In this document: one piece after another, positions 42,409 to 51,456 of the stretch
Layout of the letters: every line of letters starts with the position of its first letter
How positions within the stretch are numbered: the first letter of the stretch is position 1
Source of the DNA: JAUVXJ01 sp034411995
GTDB lineage: Bacteria > Chloroflexota > Anaerolineae > UBA7937 > B3-Chlor
Length of the DNA: 64,000 nt
Assembly: GCA_034411995.1 (NCBI GenBank)
Contig: DAOUME010000018.1
Coordinates: 1-64,000 of the forward strand
Reading direction: 5' to 3'
Position numbers and translations under genes: made by a program
The notes under the pieces: generated by a model
The model's input: the letters and a program-made list of their open reading frames with translations, nothing else
Databases searched by the model: none
Told to the model about the DNA's origin: nothing

Positions 42409-43155
42409 CTACAGTTGGGTCAGTATTTCGGGCTCTCCCTCGGTGATAGCGACGGTATGCTCGAAGTGAGCCGACAGTTGACCGTCGTCAGTCACCACAG
42501 TCCAGTCGTTATCCAGTACGTGAGTCAGATAAGTCCCCACGTTCACCATAGGCTCCAGGGCGAAAGTCATGCCCGGCTTCAGGAGCAGCCCCCTGCCTGG
42601 CGTGCCGTAGTTGCGTATCTGCGGCTCCTCGTGCATGTTCCGCCCGATCCCGTGTCCCACGTACTGCCGGACCACAGAGAAGCCTCTGGACTCGGCATAA
42701 TCCTGAATGGACCACGAGATGTCGCCCAGGTAATTCCCACGTTTGCACTGAGCGATGGCTGCTTCCAGAGCGCCGCGCGTGACCTCGATGAGCTCTCGCG
42801 CTCTCTGGTCTATCTTGCCGACCCCAACGGTGATCGCCGCATCGCCCTGAAACCCTCGATAGATGGTCCCGAAATCCAGACTGACGATGTCGCCCTCCTG
42901 CAATACCCGTGGTCCGGGTATGCCGTGGACGACCTCTTCGTTGATGGACACACACAACGACGCCGGGAAACCCCTGTAGCCCAGGAACGATGGTTTGGCG
43001 CCATGCCTGGTGGCGGTCTCGCAGGCCAGCGCGTCCAGTTTGGCTGTGGTGATCCCAGGCCTGACGTTCTCCCTCAGGACAGCGTGGGTCAGGGCCACTA
43101 TCCTCCCTGCTTCTCGCATCAGCGCTAGCTCGCGATTCGACTTCCTGATGACCAT
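42409..43155 (-). CDS. map: Methionine aminopeptidase, type I
   Basis: A 248-residue metalloprotease that removes the initiator Met. The ligand-bearing segments are visible: DIVSLDFGTIYRGFQGDAA (two Asp), VGHGIGRNMHEEP (His), MTFALEPMVNVG (Glu) and HFEHTVAIT (Glu). The ATG shares a base with the adk stop (TAATG), so the two are translationally coupled. Confidence 0.96.
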   Translation of the reverse strand: MVIRKSNRELALMREAGRIVALTHAVLRENVRPGITTAKLDALACETATRHGAKPSFLGYRGFPASLCVSINEEVVHGIPGPRVLQEGDIVSLDFGTIYRGFQGDAAITVGVGKIDQRARELIEVTRGALEAAIAQCKRGNYLGDISWSIQDYAESRGFSVVRQYVGHGIGRNMHEEPQIRNYGTPGRGLLLKPGMTFALEPMVNVGTYLTHVLDNDWTVVTDDGQLSAHFEHTVAITEGEPEILTQL

Positions 43156-43802
43156 TACGCGACTTGCAGGGCTTCCTGGATCCTCTGCTGTACCCGCTCT
43201 ATGCCACCTTCGCTCTTGATGGTAATGAGCAATCCTTGATCCTGGTAGTAGTCTATCAGCGGGCTCGTCTGCTGCCAATAGACCCGAATGCGGTTTCTGA
43301 CGGTCTCCGGCACGTCGTCGGCGCGCTGATAGAGCTCACCACCGCATATATCGCACTTCCCCTCCTGACGAGGAGGGTTGGAGATCACATTATAGACCGC
43401 CTGGCAACGTCGACAGGTCCAGCGGCTGGAGAGCCTTCTCACCAACTCATCCTCAGCGGCATCGATGAAGAGGGCGGCGTCGATCGCCTCACCCCATTCG
43501 GCGAGAAGGGCGCTCAGCGCCCTGGCCTGCTCGATGGTCCGGGGAAACCCGTCGAGGATGACCCCGCCTTCGCTGTCCTGCTCCTGTAGGCGCTCCCGCA
43601 CCATGGCGACAGTAACCTCATCGGGCACCAACTCGCCACGTTCCATGTAGGACTTGGCGGTCAGGCCCAGTTCGGTCTCGTTCTTGAGTGCCTCGCGAAA
43701 GAGATCGCCGGTGGCCACGTGCGGTATGCCTAGTTTCTCGGCCAGCAGTGCGGCCTGGGTGCCCTTCCCGGCACCGGGTGGGCCAAGCATGACCAGATTC
43801 AT
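43155..43802 (-). CDS. adk: Adenylate kinase with zinc-binding LID
   Basis: A 215-residue enzyme interconverting AMP, ADP and ATP. P-loop GPPGAGKGTQ (residues 7-16), the AMP-binding region ATGDLFREAL, DGFPRTIEQA, and a LID with two C-x2-C pairs (CRRC and CDIC) that binds zinc. Long-form length. It lies between secY and map, the normal place. Confidence 0.97.
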   Translation of the reverse strand: MNLVMLGPPGAGKGTQAALLAEKLGIPHVATGDLFREALKNETELGLTAKSYMERGELVPDEVTVAMVRERLQEQDSEGGVILDGFPRTIEQARALSALLAEWGEAIDAALFIDAAEDELVRRLSSRWTCRRCQAVYNVISNPPRQEGKCDICGGELYQRADDVPETVRNRIRVYWQQTSPLIDYYQDQGLLITIKSEGGIERVQQRIQEALQVA

Positions 43803-43818
43803 AGGACCCCCGTCACGG

Positions 43819-45114
43819 CTACCTCAAGAACCCCTCGTAGTGGCGCATCAACAACTGCGCCTCGAGCTGTTTCATCGTATCTATGACCACACCAACCACG
43901 ATCAGCAGGCCCGTACTGGTCACGATCATGGTCTGCATAGGCGTGAGCTTGTTCGCGAAGAACGGCAGCACGGCCACGGCTCCCAGGAACAAGGCGCCCA
44001 CCAGAGTTATGCGTCGTAGCACTCGATTGAGGTATTCTGCTGTGCGCGCCCCGGGACGAATGCCGGGAATGAATCCGCCGTGCCGCTGAAGGTTCTCCGG
44101 CATGTTCTGTTGTTGGAAAATCACATCCGTGTAGAAATAGGTGAACCCTACGACCATCACGAAATACATGATCCAGTAGAAGATCTTTTCGCTATTGAAG
44201 AGGTCTACGACGCCCTTCGCCAGGCTCGCTACGACCTGGTTGCTGGCGAACTGGAAGTAGCTGGCAATCACTCCCGGAAGGATCAAGAATGAGGACGCGA
44301 AGATGAGGGGAATCATCCCCGCAGAGTTGACCTTCAAGGGTATGTGCGTACTCTGGCCCCCATAGATCTTGGTGCCCCTGACCCGCTTGCCGTACTGGAC
44401 CGGGATTCGCCTCTGCCCCTCGTAGATGAAGACTATGGCAGCCACGGTGACCACGCCGATGACGAGGAACGCGATGAGGCCCGGGACGTTGGTGCGCAAG
44501 TCCTGGCCAACTCGCTGAGGGATCCGGGCGACGATGCCTCCCAGGATGATGATGGACACCCCGTTTCCCACTCCCTGCTCGGTGATGAGCTCTCCCAGCC
44601 ACACGGCGAACATGGTGCCCGCGGTGAGGGTGGCGAGCGTAGCCACACTCGATACGAAGGTCTGGGCAGACAAGAGATTGAACCCTTCCATCACAGGCAC
44701 GGTGCCCCGGCTGAACATGGTGATCTGCGCGATGGCTTGCAGTGCAGACAAGGGAACGGTAATGATGTACGTCAACTGGTTGATCTTCGCCTGGCCCGCC
44801 TCACCTTCCTTGGCCAGACGCTCCAGAGGCGGGATCAGCGGCATCAGCAACTGCATGATGATCGAGGCGGTGATGTACGGGTACACTCCCAAGGCCACAA
44901 CCGAGAAGCTGGACATGGCGCCGCCTGAGAACATATCCAGCAGTCCCAGCAACTGGTTGCTCTGGAATAGCTGTCGCAAGGCGTCTGCGTTCACGCCCGG
45001 CACCGGCACGTGAGCTGCGAACCGAAAGATGACCAGCAGGGCCAGTGTGATCAGTATCTTGCGCCGGAGGTCCGGCAGCTTGAACGCGTTCAGTACATTC
45101 TGTATGGTTTCCAC
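43819..45114 (-). CDS. secY: SecY preprotein translocase subunit
   Basis: A 431-residue channel protein with ten helices, the core of the Sec translocon through which the many signal-peptide proteins of this window would pass. Conserved segments: HVPVPGVNADALRQ, MFSGGAMSSFSVVALGVYPYI, the plug and lateral-gate helices, and GGFIPGIRPGARTAEYLNRV. It lies 9 bases downstream of rplO. Confidence 0.97.
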   Translation of the reverse strand: METIQNVLNAFKLPDLRRKILITLALLVIFRFAAHVPVPGVNADALRQLFQSNQLLGLLDMFSGGAMSSFSVVALGVYPYITASIIMQLLMPLIPPLERLAKEGEAGQAKINQLTYIITVPLSALQAIAQITMFSRGTVPVMEGFNLLSAQTFVSSVATLATLTAGTMFAVWLGELITEQGVGNGVSIIILGGIVARIPQRVGQDLRTNVPGLIAFLVIGVVTVAAIVFIYEGQRRIPVQYGKRVRGTKIYGGQSTHIPLKVNSAGMIPLIFASSFLILPGVIASYFQFASNQVVASLAKGVVDLFNSEKIFYWIMYFVMVVGFTYFYTDVIFQQQNMPENLQRHGGFIPGIRPGARTAEYLNRVLRRITLVGALFLGAVAVLPFFANKLTPMQTMIVTSTGLLIVVGVVIDTMKQLEAQLLMRHYEGFLR

Positions 45115-45123
45115 AGCTTCCCC

Positions 45124-45618
45124 CTACCGAGGTCTGGGCCGTCGACCCCTCTTGGGTCTGTCCGTCGGCAGAGCCAGTTGCTCGATGCTGCCGCCCGCGG
45201 CCTCGATCTTGGCCCTGGCGGTGGCGGAAAAGCCGTGCGCCTTGATGATCAGCGGCTTTTCCAGCTTGCCTCTTCCCAGCACTTTGACCAGGTCATCCGG
45301 TGACCTGGTGAGGCCTACCTCAGTCAGCGTGGCGGGCGTGACCTCGGCCCCTTTCGCGAACCGCTCGTTGAGCCGATCCAGATTCACGCTGGTGAACTGG
45401 GTCTTGAAGATGTTGGTGAAACCTCGGGCCCGAGGCAGCCGCCTGACCAGCGGCAGTTGACCGCCCTCGAAGTAGGGGGGGAGGTTTCCGCCTGAGCGGG
45501 ATTTCTGTCCCTTGGTGCCTCGCCCGGCCGTCTTGCCGTGCCCGGAACTATCCCCTCTTCCTACTCTTTTCTTATCCTTCTTGGACCTCTTGGCTGGTTT
45601 CAAGTCGTGTAACTTCAT
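45124..45618 (-). CDS. rplO: Ribosomal protein uL15
   Basis: A 164-residue protein with the glycine-rich basic N-terminus GHGKTAGRGTKGQKSRSGG and the globular C-terminal domain (LEKPLIIKAHGFSATARAKI). Slightly longer than the usual 145-150 because of a basic tail. Between rpmD and secY. Confidence 0.97.
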   Translation of the reverse strand: MKLHDLKPAKRSKKDKKRVGRGDSSGHGKTAGRGTKGQKSRSGGNLPPYFEGGQLPLVRRLPRARGFTNIFKTQFTSVNLDRLNERFAKGAEVTPATLTEVGLTRSPDDLVKVLGRGKLEKPLIIKAHGFSATARAKIEAAGGSIEQLALPTDRPKRGRRPRPR

Positions 45619-45694
45619 GGCTCCTCCGAAGGAACGCCTGCCACACCGGTGTGCGGTTCAGCGGCAGGACCTTTCCTTGTCGAGCTGGAATGCG

Positions 45695-45889
45695 CTAGGC
45701 TTCCTCTACGTCCACTAGGTGTGCCACCTTCTCCACCATGCCTCGTACCGAGGGGTTGTCTGGTTGTACGACCGAGTGGCCCAGACGGCGGAGGCCCAGG
45801 GCTTTGACAGTAGCTTTCTGGTCCAGGGAATAGCCTATGCTGCTTCTTACCCAGGTTATCCGTAGTTGTTTGCTAGCTTTCTTGGCCAT
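45695..45889 (-). CDS. rpmD: Ribosomal protein uL30
   Basis: A 64-residue protein with the family core LRITWVRSSIGYSLDQKATV and LGLRRLGHSVVQPDNPSVRG. Its start overlaps the rpsE end by 17 bases. Confidence 0.96.
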   Translation of the reverse strand: MAKKASKQLRITWVRSSIGYSLDQKATVKALGLRRLGHSVVQPDNPSVRGMVEKVAHLVDVEEA

Positions 45890-46388
45890 TTGACCGCTCC
45901 CAGAAGGGCACCATCTCTTCCGCGGGTTTGCCGCGCCGGCGCGCCTCTTCTTCCGGGCTTTTCAATTGCTGCAACCCCTCCATGGTGGCGTAGACCACGT
46001 TGAGGATATTCGCACTGCCCAACGACTTGCTGAGGATATCCTTGATGCCAGCCGCCTCCACCACTGCCCGCACGCCGCCGCCAGCGATGACGCCAGTACC
46101 CGGCGATGCCGGTTTGAGTAGCACTTTGGCGGCCCCGAACTGGGCGATCACGTCATGAGGGATCGTGGTACCGCTGATGGGCACCCGAATCATGCTCCTC
46201 TTTGCCTTCTCGATCCCCTTGCGGATCGCCTCTGGTACCTCGCGCGCCTTGCCGACCCCAGAGCCAACGCTGCCTCGACCATCGCCAACCACCACCAGAG
46301 CTCGGAATCCGAAGCGGCGGCCACCTTTGACTACCTTGGCCACTCGGGCAATGTGGACAACTCGCTCCTGAAGGAATTCCTCTTCCAT
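45873..46388 (-). CDS. rpsE: Ribosomal protein uS5
   Basis: A 171-residue protein of the decoding-fidelity neighbourhood. The double-stranded RNA-binding N-terminus carries VVKGGRRFGFRALVVVGDG and the C-terminal domain has PASPGTGVIAGGGVRAVVEA. Normal length. Upstream gap to rplR is 94 bases. Confidence 0.97.
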   Translation of the reverse strand: MEEEFLQERVVHIARVAKVVKGGRRFGFRALVVVGDGRGSVGSGVGKAREVPEAIRKGIEKAKRSMIRVPISGTTIPHDVIAQFGAAKVLLKPASPGTGVIAGGGVRAVVEAAGIKDILSKSLGSANILNVVYATMEGLQQLKSPEEEARRRGKPAEEMVPFWERSNGQES

Positions 46389-46482
46389 CGATACCCTCTT
46401 TCCCTATGTCTACATGTCTACTCAGGACCTTCGATACGTGGAACCGTGACCCAACGTAGGGCAGGGATTCGTGTCACCTCTA

Positions 46483-46851
46483 CTAGAACTCCAGGCCCTC
46501 GGAGCGCGCGCCCTCAGCGAGAGACCGCACGCGACCGTGATACTTGTAGCCCGCTCTGTCAAACACAACCTTCTCGATGCCGCGAGCCTTGGCCCGTCGG
46601 GCGAGAACCTCTCCTACTACCTTAGCCTGTTCGGACTTCTTCAGGCCGGCGACCTGTGCTCTCACCTCTGGATCGAGGGTGGAGGCAGCTACCAGGGTCC
46701 GACCTTCGATATCGTCGATTACCTGAGCATAGATGTGCTTCAGACTGCGAAACACCGAAAGGCGGGGACGGTCCTTGGTGATCTGCAAGTTCTTCCGTAC
46801 CCGCATGTGTCTATGCTGGCGCGCTGCTTCACGGCCTTTTCTCACGCTCAT
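46483..46851 (-). CDS. rplR: Ribosomal protein uL18
   Basis: A 122-residue 5S rRNA-binding protein with RPRLSVFRSLKHIYAQVIDD and the end FDRAGYKYHGRVRSLAEGAR. Usual length. Confidence 0.97.
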   Translation of the reverse strand: MSVRKGREAARQHRHMRVRKNLQITKDRPRLSVFRSLKHIYAQVIDDIEGRTLVAASTLDPEVRAQVAGLKKSEQAKVVGEVLARRAKARGIEKVVFDRAGYKYHGRVRSLAEGARSEGLEF

Positions 46852-46895
46852 TCCATTCTACTCCCACCAAGACTACCGCTCATCCCGGCGACGTG

Positions 46896-47441
46896 CTAGC
46901 CGATCTTGCCCGCTTTGCCGGCCTTGTGGCGCACGTACTCGCCGGCGTAGCGGATACCTTTGCCCTTGTAGGGCTCTGGCTTTCGGACGCCTCTGATCTC
47001 CGCTGCTACTCTGCCCACTAGCTCCTTGTCGACACCCTCCACGGTGATATTCCGGTAGCCCTTTTCTACGAGGAGTGTGATCCCCGGTGGCGGTACGATC
47101 TCGACAGGGTGCGAGTACCCCACGGACAGAACGAGCTTGTCGTCTTCCAACTGAGCGCGATAGCCAACGCCCTGGATCTCCAACTCCTTGCGGAAGCCTT
47201 CGCGGACTCCGTGCACCATATTGGCCAGCAGGGCCCTCGTCAGGCCATGTAGCGAGCGGTGCAGCCTGTGATCAGTAGGCCGGGTCACTATCAACTGGTC
47301 GTCTTCGAGGCGCACCGAGATGTCCTTGGGGAGAGTGCGTGTGAGTTCGCCCTTCGGCCCCTGAACCGTTACCTCGCGGCCACGGACGGTCACCTGAACT
47401 TCCGGCGGCACCGGTATGGGCATCTTGCCTATGCGAGACAT
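46896..47441 (-). CDS. rplF: Ribosomal protein uL6
   Basis: A 181-residue protein near the sarcin-ricin loop with two related domains. The start MSRIGKMPIPVPPEVQVTV is chosen at 47441 because it matches the family; the end GVRKPEPYKGKGIRYAGEYV is conserved. Confidence 0.97.
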   Translation of the reverse strand: MSRIGKMPIPVPPEVQVTVRGREVTVQGPKGELTRTLPKDISVRLEDDQLIVTRPTDHRLHRSLHGLTRALLANMVHGVREGFRKELEIQGVGYRAQLEDDKLVLSVGYSHPVEIVPPPGITLLVEKGYRNITVEGVDKELVGRVAAEIRGVRKPEPYKGKGIRYAGEYVRHKAGKAGKIG

Positions 47442-47525
47442 CAGAGAGCACCTCCTCCTCTGCCTCCCCACCTAGGTGGGCGTTTGGTCCCTATCGGCTC
47501 ACGGGACAGTGATGAACAGTCTTCA

Positions 47526-47921
47526 CTACCATACATAACACAGAACCTCACCACCGATCCCCAAGAGCCTTGCCTTTCCGTCAGTCATGATGCCCCTGGA
47601 AGTGGACAAGATGGCGATCCCGAGGCCGCTCTTGACCCTGGGCAACTCTTTCTTGCCAGCGTAGATCCGGCATCCAGGCTTGCTGACCCGCTGCAAGGAA
47701 GTGATCGCCGATTCGCCATCGTTCGTGTATTTGAGCCAAATCCTCAGCATAGGCTGAGGGCGGTCCTTGGTGACATCGTAGCCCTGGATGTACCCTTCTT
47801 CCCGCAACACCTTGGCTATGGACACCTTCATGTTGGAGGAAGGTGCCATCACCTGCGCGTGTCTGGCGCGTACTGCGTTCCGGATGCGGGTGAGCAAGTC
47901 AGCAATGGGATCAGTGTGCAT
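47526..47921 (-). CDS. rpsH: Ribosomal protein uS8
   Basis: A 131-residue 16S rRNA-binding protein with MHTDPIADLLTRIRNAVRAR and the end LSTSRGIMTDGKARLLGIGG plus EVLCYVW. uS8 is a classic translational repressor of the spc operon. Usual length. Confidence 0.97.
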   Translation of the reverse strand: MHTDPIADLLTRIRNAVRARHAQVMAPSSNMKVSIAKVLREEGYIQGYDVTKDRPQPMLRIWLKYTNDGESAITSLQRVSKPGCRIYAGKKELPRVKSGLGIAILSTSRGIMTDGKARLLGIGGEVLCYVW

Positions 47922-47942
47922 GTTGTCAGTGCCCTTTCTCAG

Positions 47943-48125
47943 CTACCAACTGGACTTGGTGACACCGGGGACTTTGCCCTCCAACGCCAGCTCCCGGAAG
48001 CATATGCGGCACAGCCCGAAGCGTCGCATGTAGGCCCTGGGGCGCCCGCACCTCGAACAGCGGTTCCGCACCCGAGTCCTGTACTTCCTTCGACTTTCCT
48101 TGGCGATCATCGACTTCTTAGCCAC
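47943..48125 (-). CDS. rpsN: Ribosomal protein uS14, zinc type
   Basis: A 60-residue zinc form with CSRCGRPRAYMRRFGLCRIC holding both C-x2-C pairs. The start is taken as GTG 48125, read after GGAGGTCAA, giving the family N-terminus (V/M)AKKSMIAKE. Typical of Gram-positive-like and Chloroflexota genomes. Confidence 0.95.
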   Translation of the reverse strand: MAKKSMIAKESRRKYRTRVRNRCSRCGRPRAYMRRFGLCRICFRELALEGKVPGVTKSSW

Positions 48126-48174
48126 TTGACCTCCGTGTATCAACTACTGAAGGACGAGTTCCTCGCCCATGGCG

Positions 48175-48717
48175 CTACACTCTCTTGAAGGGCATGCCCA
48201 GCAGCGTGAGCAGTCGCCTTGCTTCCTCATCGGTCTTGGCAGTGGTGACAATGGTGATCTCCATGCCCCGTGCCTTGTCGATCGAATCGTACTCGATCTC
48301 CGCCCAGGCCAGTTGTTCCTCCAGGCCCAGAGTGTAGTTGCCTCGACCGTCGAACGCATCGCGCGAAACGCCCCGGAAGTCTCGCTGGCGAGGCAGGGTG
48401 ACGTTCACCAGCCGGTCGAGAAAGTCGTACATCCTCCGGCCTCGCAGCGTGACCTTTGCGCCGATGGCCATGCCCTCTCTGAGCTTGAATCCGGCAATGG
48501 ACTTCCGGGCCCGGGTGATGATGGGGCGCTGTCCTGTGATGGTACTCAGGTCTCGGGTAGCTCCATCCAGAGCCTTGGCCTCTTGCAGGGCTTCCCCCAG
48601 CCCTATGTTGACCACGACTTTGACCAGACGCGGCGCCTGCATCACATTGTTATAGCCAAAATCCTCCATGAGGATGGGCACGATCTCTTTCTGGTAGATA
48701 TCTTTCAGTCTGGACAT
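48175..48717 (-). CDS. rplE: Ribosomal protein uL5
   Basis: A 180-residue 5S rRNA-binding protein of the central protuberance. Visible: NVMQAPRLVKVVVNIGLGEA, RPIITRARKSIAGFKLREGM and FDGRGNYTLGLEEQ. Usual length. Confidence 0.97.
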   Translation of the reverse strand: MSRLKDIYQKEIVPILMEDFGYNNVMQAPRLVKVVVNIGLGEALQEAKALDGATRDLSTITGQRPIITRARKSIAGFKLREGMAIGAKVTLRGRRMYDFLDRLVNVTLPRQRDFRGVSRDAFDGRGNYTLGLEEQLAWAEIEYDSIDKARGMEITIVTTAKTDEEARRLLTLLGMPFKRV

Positions 48718-48744
48718 GACGGTCTCTCCAACCAGGGTATCCCG

Positions 48745-49062
48745 CTACTCCACCGCTTCGTTGCACTGCTTGCAGACTCTGGCCTTCACTCCACTGGGCA
48801 GAAGCTTGTAGGCGACCTTGGAGCGTTGGTTACAGTGGGGGCACACCAGGGCTACGTTGGAGATGTGCAGCGGGGCCTCTCGCTCGATGATGCCGGCCTG
48901 GGTGCGCACGCGGCCCGTAGGCTTGGTGTGTCTCTTGACAATATTGATGCCGGAGACGACGACCTGTTTCTTCTCGGGCACGACTTTGTGGACAGTGCCC
49001 CTCATGCCCTGGTAGTCGCCCCTGGTCACTTCAACCGTGTCACCCTTCTTGATTCTCTCCAT
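48745..49062 (-). CDS. rplX: Ribosomal protein uL24
   Basis: A 105-residue assembly-initiating protein. KOW motif KKGDTVEVTRGDYQGMRGTV at the N-terminus, then VKRHTKPT, and a C-terminal zinc-ribbon-like C-x2-C (CPHC and CKQC) pair. Confidence 0.96.
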   Translation of the reverse strand: MERIKKGDTVEVTRGDYQGMRGTVHKVVPEKKQVVVSGINIVKRHTKPTGRVRTQAGIIEREAPLHISNVALVCPHCNQRSKVAYKLLPSGVKARVCKQCNEAVE

Positions 49063-49093
49063 CTTCTCGACCTTCGTCGCCGCCAGTCCCCCC

Positions 49094-49462
49094 TCAGAGG
49101 ACTTCCGGAGATAACGATACGATCTTCATGAACCCACGTTCCCTCAACTCCCGCCCCACGGGGCCGAAGATGCGAGTGCCTTTGGGGTTCTCGTAATCGT
49201 CCAGGATCACCGCTGCATTCTCGTCGAAGCGGATGTAGGATCCATCGGACCGTCCGTACTCCTTGGTGGTGCGCACAATCACAGCCCTTACCACCTCACC
49301 CTTCTTGACGGACCCGGAAGGGATGGCCTGCTTCACAGTGGCGATGATGATGTCCCCCACACGGCCATAGCGGCGCTTCGATCCGCCGAGGACCTTGATG
49401 CACATGATCTCTCGTGCACCGGTATTGTCCGCCACTCGAAGGCGGCTCTCCGATTGGATCAT
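49094..49462 (-). CDS. rplN: Ribosomal protein uL14
   Basis: A 122-residue protein that contacts the small subunit and ribosome silencing factors. Start MIQSESRLRVADNTGAREIM at 49462, overlapping rpsQ by four bases; end RELRERGFMKIVSLSPEVL. The length is exact for the family. Confidence 0.97.
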   Translation of the reverse strand: MIQSESRLRVADNTGAREIMCIKVLGGSKRRYGRVGDIIIATVKQAIPSGSVKKGEVVRAVIVRTTKEYGRSDGSYIRFDENAAVILDDYENPKGTRIFGPVGRELRERGFMKIVSLSPEVL

Positions 49463-49725
49463 TCCTCTACCCTCTCTGGCGTGCTCCTGACGATCTCTTC
49501 GACCACCCAACGTTTTTCCTTGCTCAGAGGGCGGCTCTCTACGATGCGTACCACATCGCCCACCTGACAAGCGTTGTCGGCATCGTGGGCTTTGAACCTC
49601 TTCCGCAACTTGATGACTTTCTTGTAGACGGGATGCCTGGCCAGTCTCTCGACGATTACGACAACCGTCTTGTCCATCTTGTTGCTGACTACTGTGCCGA
49701 CCATGGACTTTCGTCGTCCGGTCAT
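49459..49725 (-). CDS. rpsQ: Ribosomal protein uS17
   Basis: An 88-residue protein with GRRKSMVGTVVSNKMDKTVV and GDVVRIVESRPLSKEKRWVV, the OB-fold signature. It overlaps rpmC and rplN by four bases at each end. Confidence 0.97.
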   Translation of the reverse strand: MTGRRKSMVGTVVSNKMDKTVVVIVERLARHPVYKKVIKLRKRFKAHDADNACQVGDVVRIVESRPLSKEKRWVVEEIVRSTPERVEE

Positions 49726-49934
49726 GATGACTCCTCCTCGGCCTGCTGCAGCTCCCGCTCTCTCAGGATGCTCTTGGCGCGGGCGATGTCTCGCTTCACC
49801 TGGCGGACACGGTTGTAGTTCGTCAACTGGTTGGTACTCAACTGAAATCGGAGATTGAAGAGTTCCTCGTACATGTTGTCCAACTCGTGTCTCAGCTCAT
49901 CTGAAGTCATATTCCTGAGGTCTGGCGCCTTCAT
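49722..49934 (-). CDS. rpmC: Ribosomal protein uL29
   Basis: A 70-residue two-helix protein at the polypeptide exit (LRNMTSDELRHELDNMYEEL, then FNLRFQLSTNQL). The acidic tail EEESS overlaps the rpsQ start. Confidence 0.96.
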   Translation of the reverse strand: MKAPDLRNMTSDELRHELDNMYEELFNLRFQLSTNQLTNYNRVRQVKRDIARAKSILRERELQQAEEESS

Positions 49935-49951
49935 GGGACGATTCCTCGCTG

Positions 49952-50365
49952 TTACAGCTCATATCTGGAAACGAACTGGGTTTTGATGGGCAGTTTCTGT
50001 GCGGCCAGGCGAAACGCCTCTCGCGCGGCGGGTTCTTCCACACCAGTGATCTCAAAGAGCACCCGACCTGGCTTGACCACGGCCACCCAGTGATCGACGT
50101 TTCCCTTGCCACTACCCATTCTGGTTTCGGCGGGCTTGGTGGTTACAGGCTTGTCTGGGAAAATGCGTATCCACAATTTGCCGCCTCGCCTGACGTGGCG
50201 AACTATGGCCCTGCGTGCGGCCTCGATCTGGCGGCTGGTTATCCACGCTGGCTCGAGGGCCTGCAGTCCATAATCCCCAAAGCTCACGTCAGCTCCTCGA
50301 TAGGCCTTACCCTTCATGCGGCCCCGGTGAGCCTTCCGATATTTCACTCGCTTGGGCATGAGCAT
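49952..50365 (-). CDS. rplP: Ribosomal protein uL16
   Basis: A 137-residue protein near the A-site tRNA elbow. MLMPKRVKYRKAHRGRMKG start, the GKGNVDHWVAVVKPGRVLFE segment and the end KLPIKTQFVSRYEL are typical. Confidence 0.97.
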   Translation of the reverse strand: MLMPKRVKYRKAHRGRMKGKAYRGADVSFGDYGLQALEPAWITSRQIEAARRAIVRHVRRGGKLWIRIFPDKPVTTKPAETRMGSGKGNVDHWVAVVKPGRVLFEITGVEEPAAREAFRLAAQKLPIKTQFVSRYEL

Positions 50366-50391
50366 AACGAATTACCCCCTGCGGTTGAGGA

Positions 50392-51063
50392 TCAAGTCTG
50401 GTCGAACGCCATCTCTTCGGGTGTCGGCTGCTCTTCGGGGAAGACTTCGCCCTTGTACACCCACACCTTGACCCCTATCCGGCCATAGGTGGTGAGCGCC
50501 TCACTGCGGGCATAGTCTATGTCGGCGCGCAGCGTATGCAGAGGCACTCGACCCTCCATCGTCCAGTCGCGTCGAGCCATCTCTGTGCCGGCCAGCCGGC
50601 CGCTACACGCTATCTTCACCCCGCCGGCCCCAAGGCGCATGGCCCTGGACGCCGCCTGTTTCATCGCCCGCTTGTGGGAGATCCGTCTTTCCAGTTGCGA
50701 GGTGATATTCTCGGCGATGAGGTAGGCGTCCATCTCCGGCTCCGGCACCTCTACGACCTCAATGCGAGCCTTCTTCCCAGTCTCTTCTTCCACCTGACGG
50801 CGCAAGAGGTTCACACTCGCTCCCTTGCGACCGATCACGATCCCAGGTCGAGCTGTGTGTACGGTCACAGAGACCTGTTTCGGGAAGCGCTCGATGTCTA
50901 TCCTGGAGATGCCTGCGTGGGACATCTCTTTGAGGATGAGTTGTCGGAGTCTGAGGTCCTCGCGCAGAAGGTCCACGTATTGCCCGCCTTCGGCGAACCA
51001 CCTGGCCTTCCAGTCTTTGTTGACCCCCAGCCTGAACCCTACAGGATGTACCTTTCTGCCCAA
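50392..51063 (-). CDS. rpsC: Ribosomal protein uS3
   Basis: A 223-residue mRNA-entry protein. The KH domain GIVIGRKGASVNLLRRQVEE and C-terminal DYARSEALTTYGRIGVKVWV are conserved. The family start MGRKVHPVGFRLGVNKDW is intact. Confidence 0.97.
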   Translation of the reverse strand: MGRKVHPVGFRLGVNKDWKARWFAEGGQYVDLLREDLRLRQLILKEMSHAGISRIDIERFPKQVSVTVHTARPGIVIGRKGASVNLLRRQVEEETGKKARIEVVEVPEPEMDAYLIAENITSQLERRISHKRAMKQAASRAMRLGAGGVKIACSGRLAGTEMARRDWTMEGRVPLHTLRADIDYARSEALTTYGRIGVKVWVYKGEVFPEEQPTPEEMAFDQT

Positions 51064-51091
51064 ACTAGCCTCTCTTTCCTTGCGCCAGCTC

Positions 51092-51439
51092 TCACTGTTC
51101 CTCTAGTTCGCTCAGAACCACCGTGATGTGCGATGATCTTTTCAAGACAGGCTTGGCCCTTCCACGGGCCCCGGCCTCGTATCTCTTCAGGGTCGGGCCG
51201 ACATCGGCGGCTATCCGAGAGATGTACAGGTCAGATTTCGATAGGCCGTGGACATCTTCGGCATTGGCTGCGGCCGATTGGATGGCTTTGGCCACTGGCC
51301 CGGCGGCCGCCTGTGGCAGAAAACGTAGCAGCGCCAAGGCTTCGTCCACAGGTCGCTCTCGGACCATGTCCGCCACGAGTCTCACCTTGTGTGGTGACAT
51401 GGGTATGAACTTCTCCACGGCCTTGATCTCAAGTCCCAT
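51092..51439 (-). CDS. rplV: Ribosomal protein uL22
   Basis: A 115-residue protein whose beta hairpin lines the exit tunnel. FIPMSPHKVRLVADMVRERP and the end YEAGARGRAKPVLKRSSHIT are characteristic. It lies 28 bases from rpsC. Confidence 0.97.
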   Translation of the reverse strand: MGLEIKAVEKFIPMSPHKVRLVADMVRERPVDEALALLRFLPQAAAGPVAKAIQSAAANAEDVHGLSKSDLYISRIAADVGPTLKRYEAGARGRAKPVLKRSSHITVVLSELEEQ

Positions 51440-51456
51440 TTCGGCACCTACGTCAT

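Noticed and set aside
40807..43128. 773-codon plus-strand frame opposite rpsD, rpsK, rpsM and map
   Set aside because: It runs across four verified genes on the other strand and has no protein-like features.
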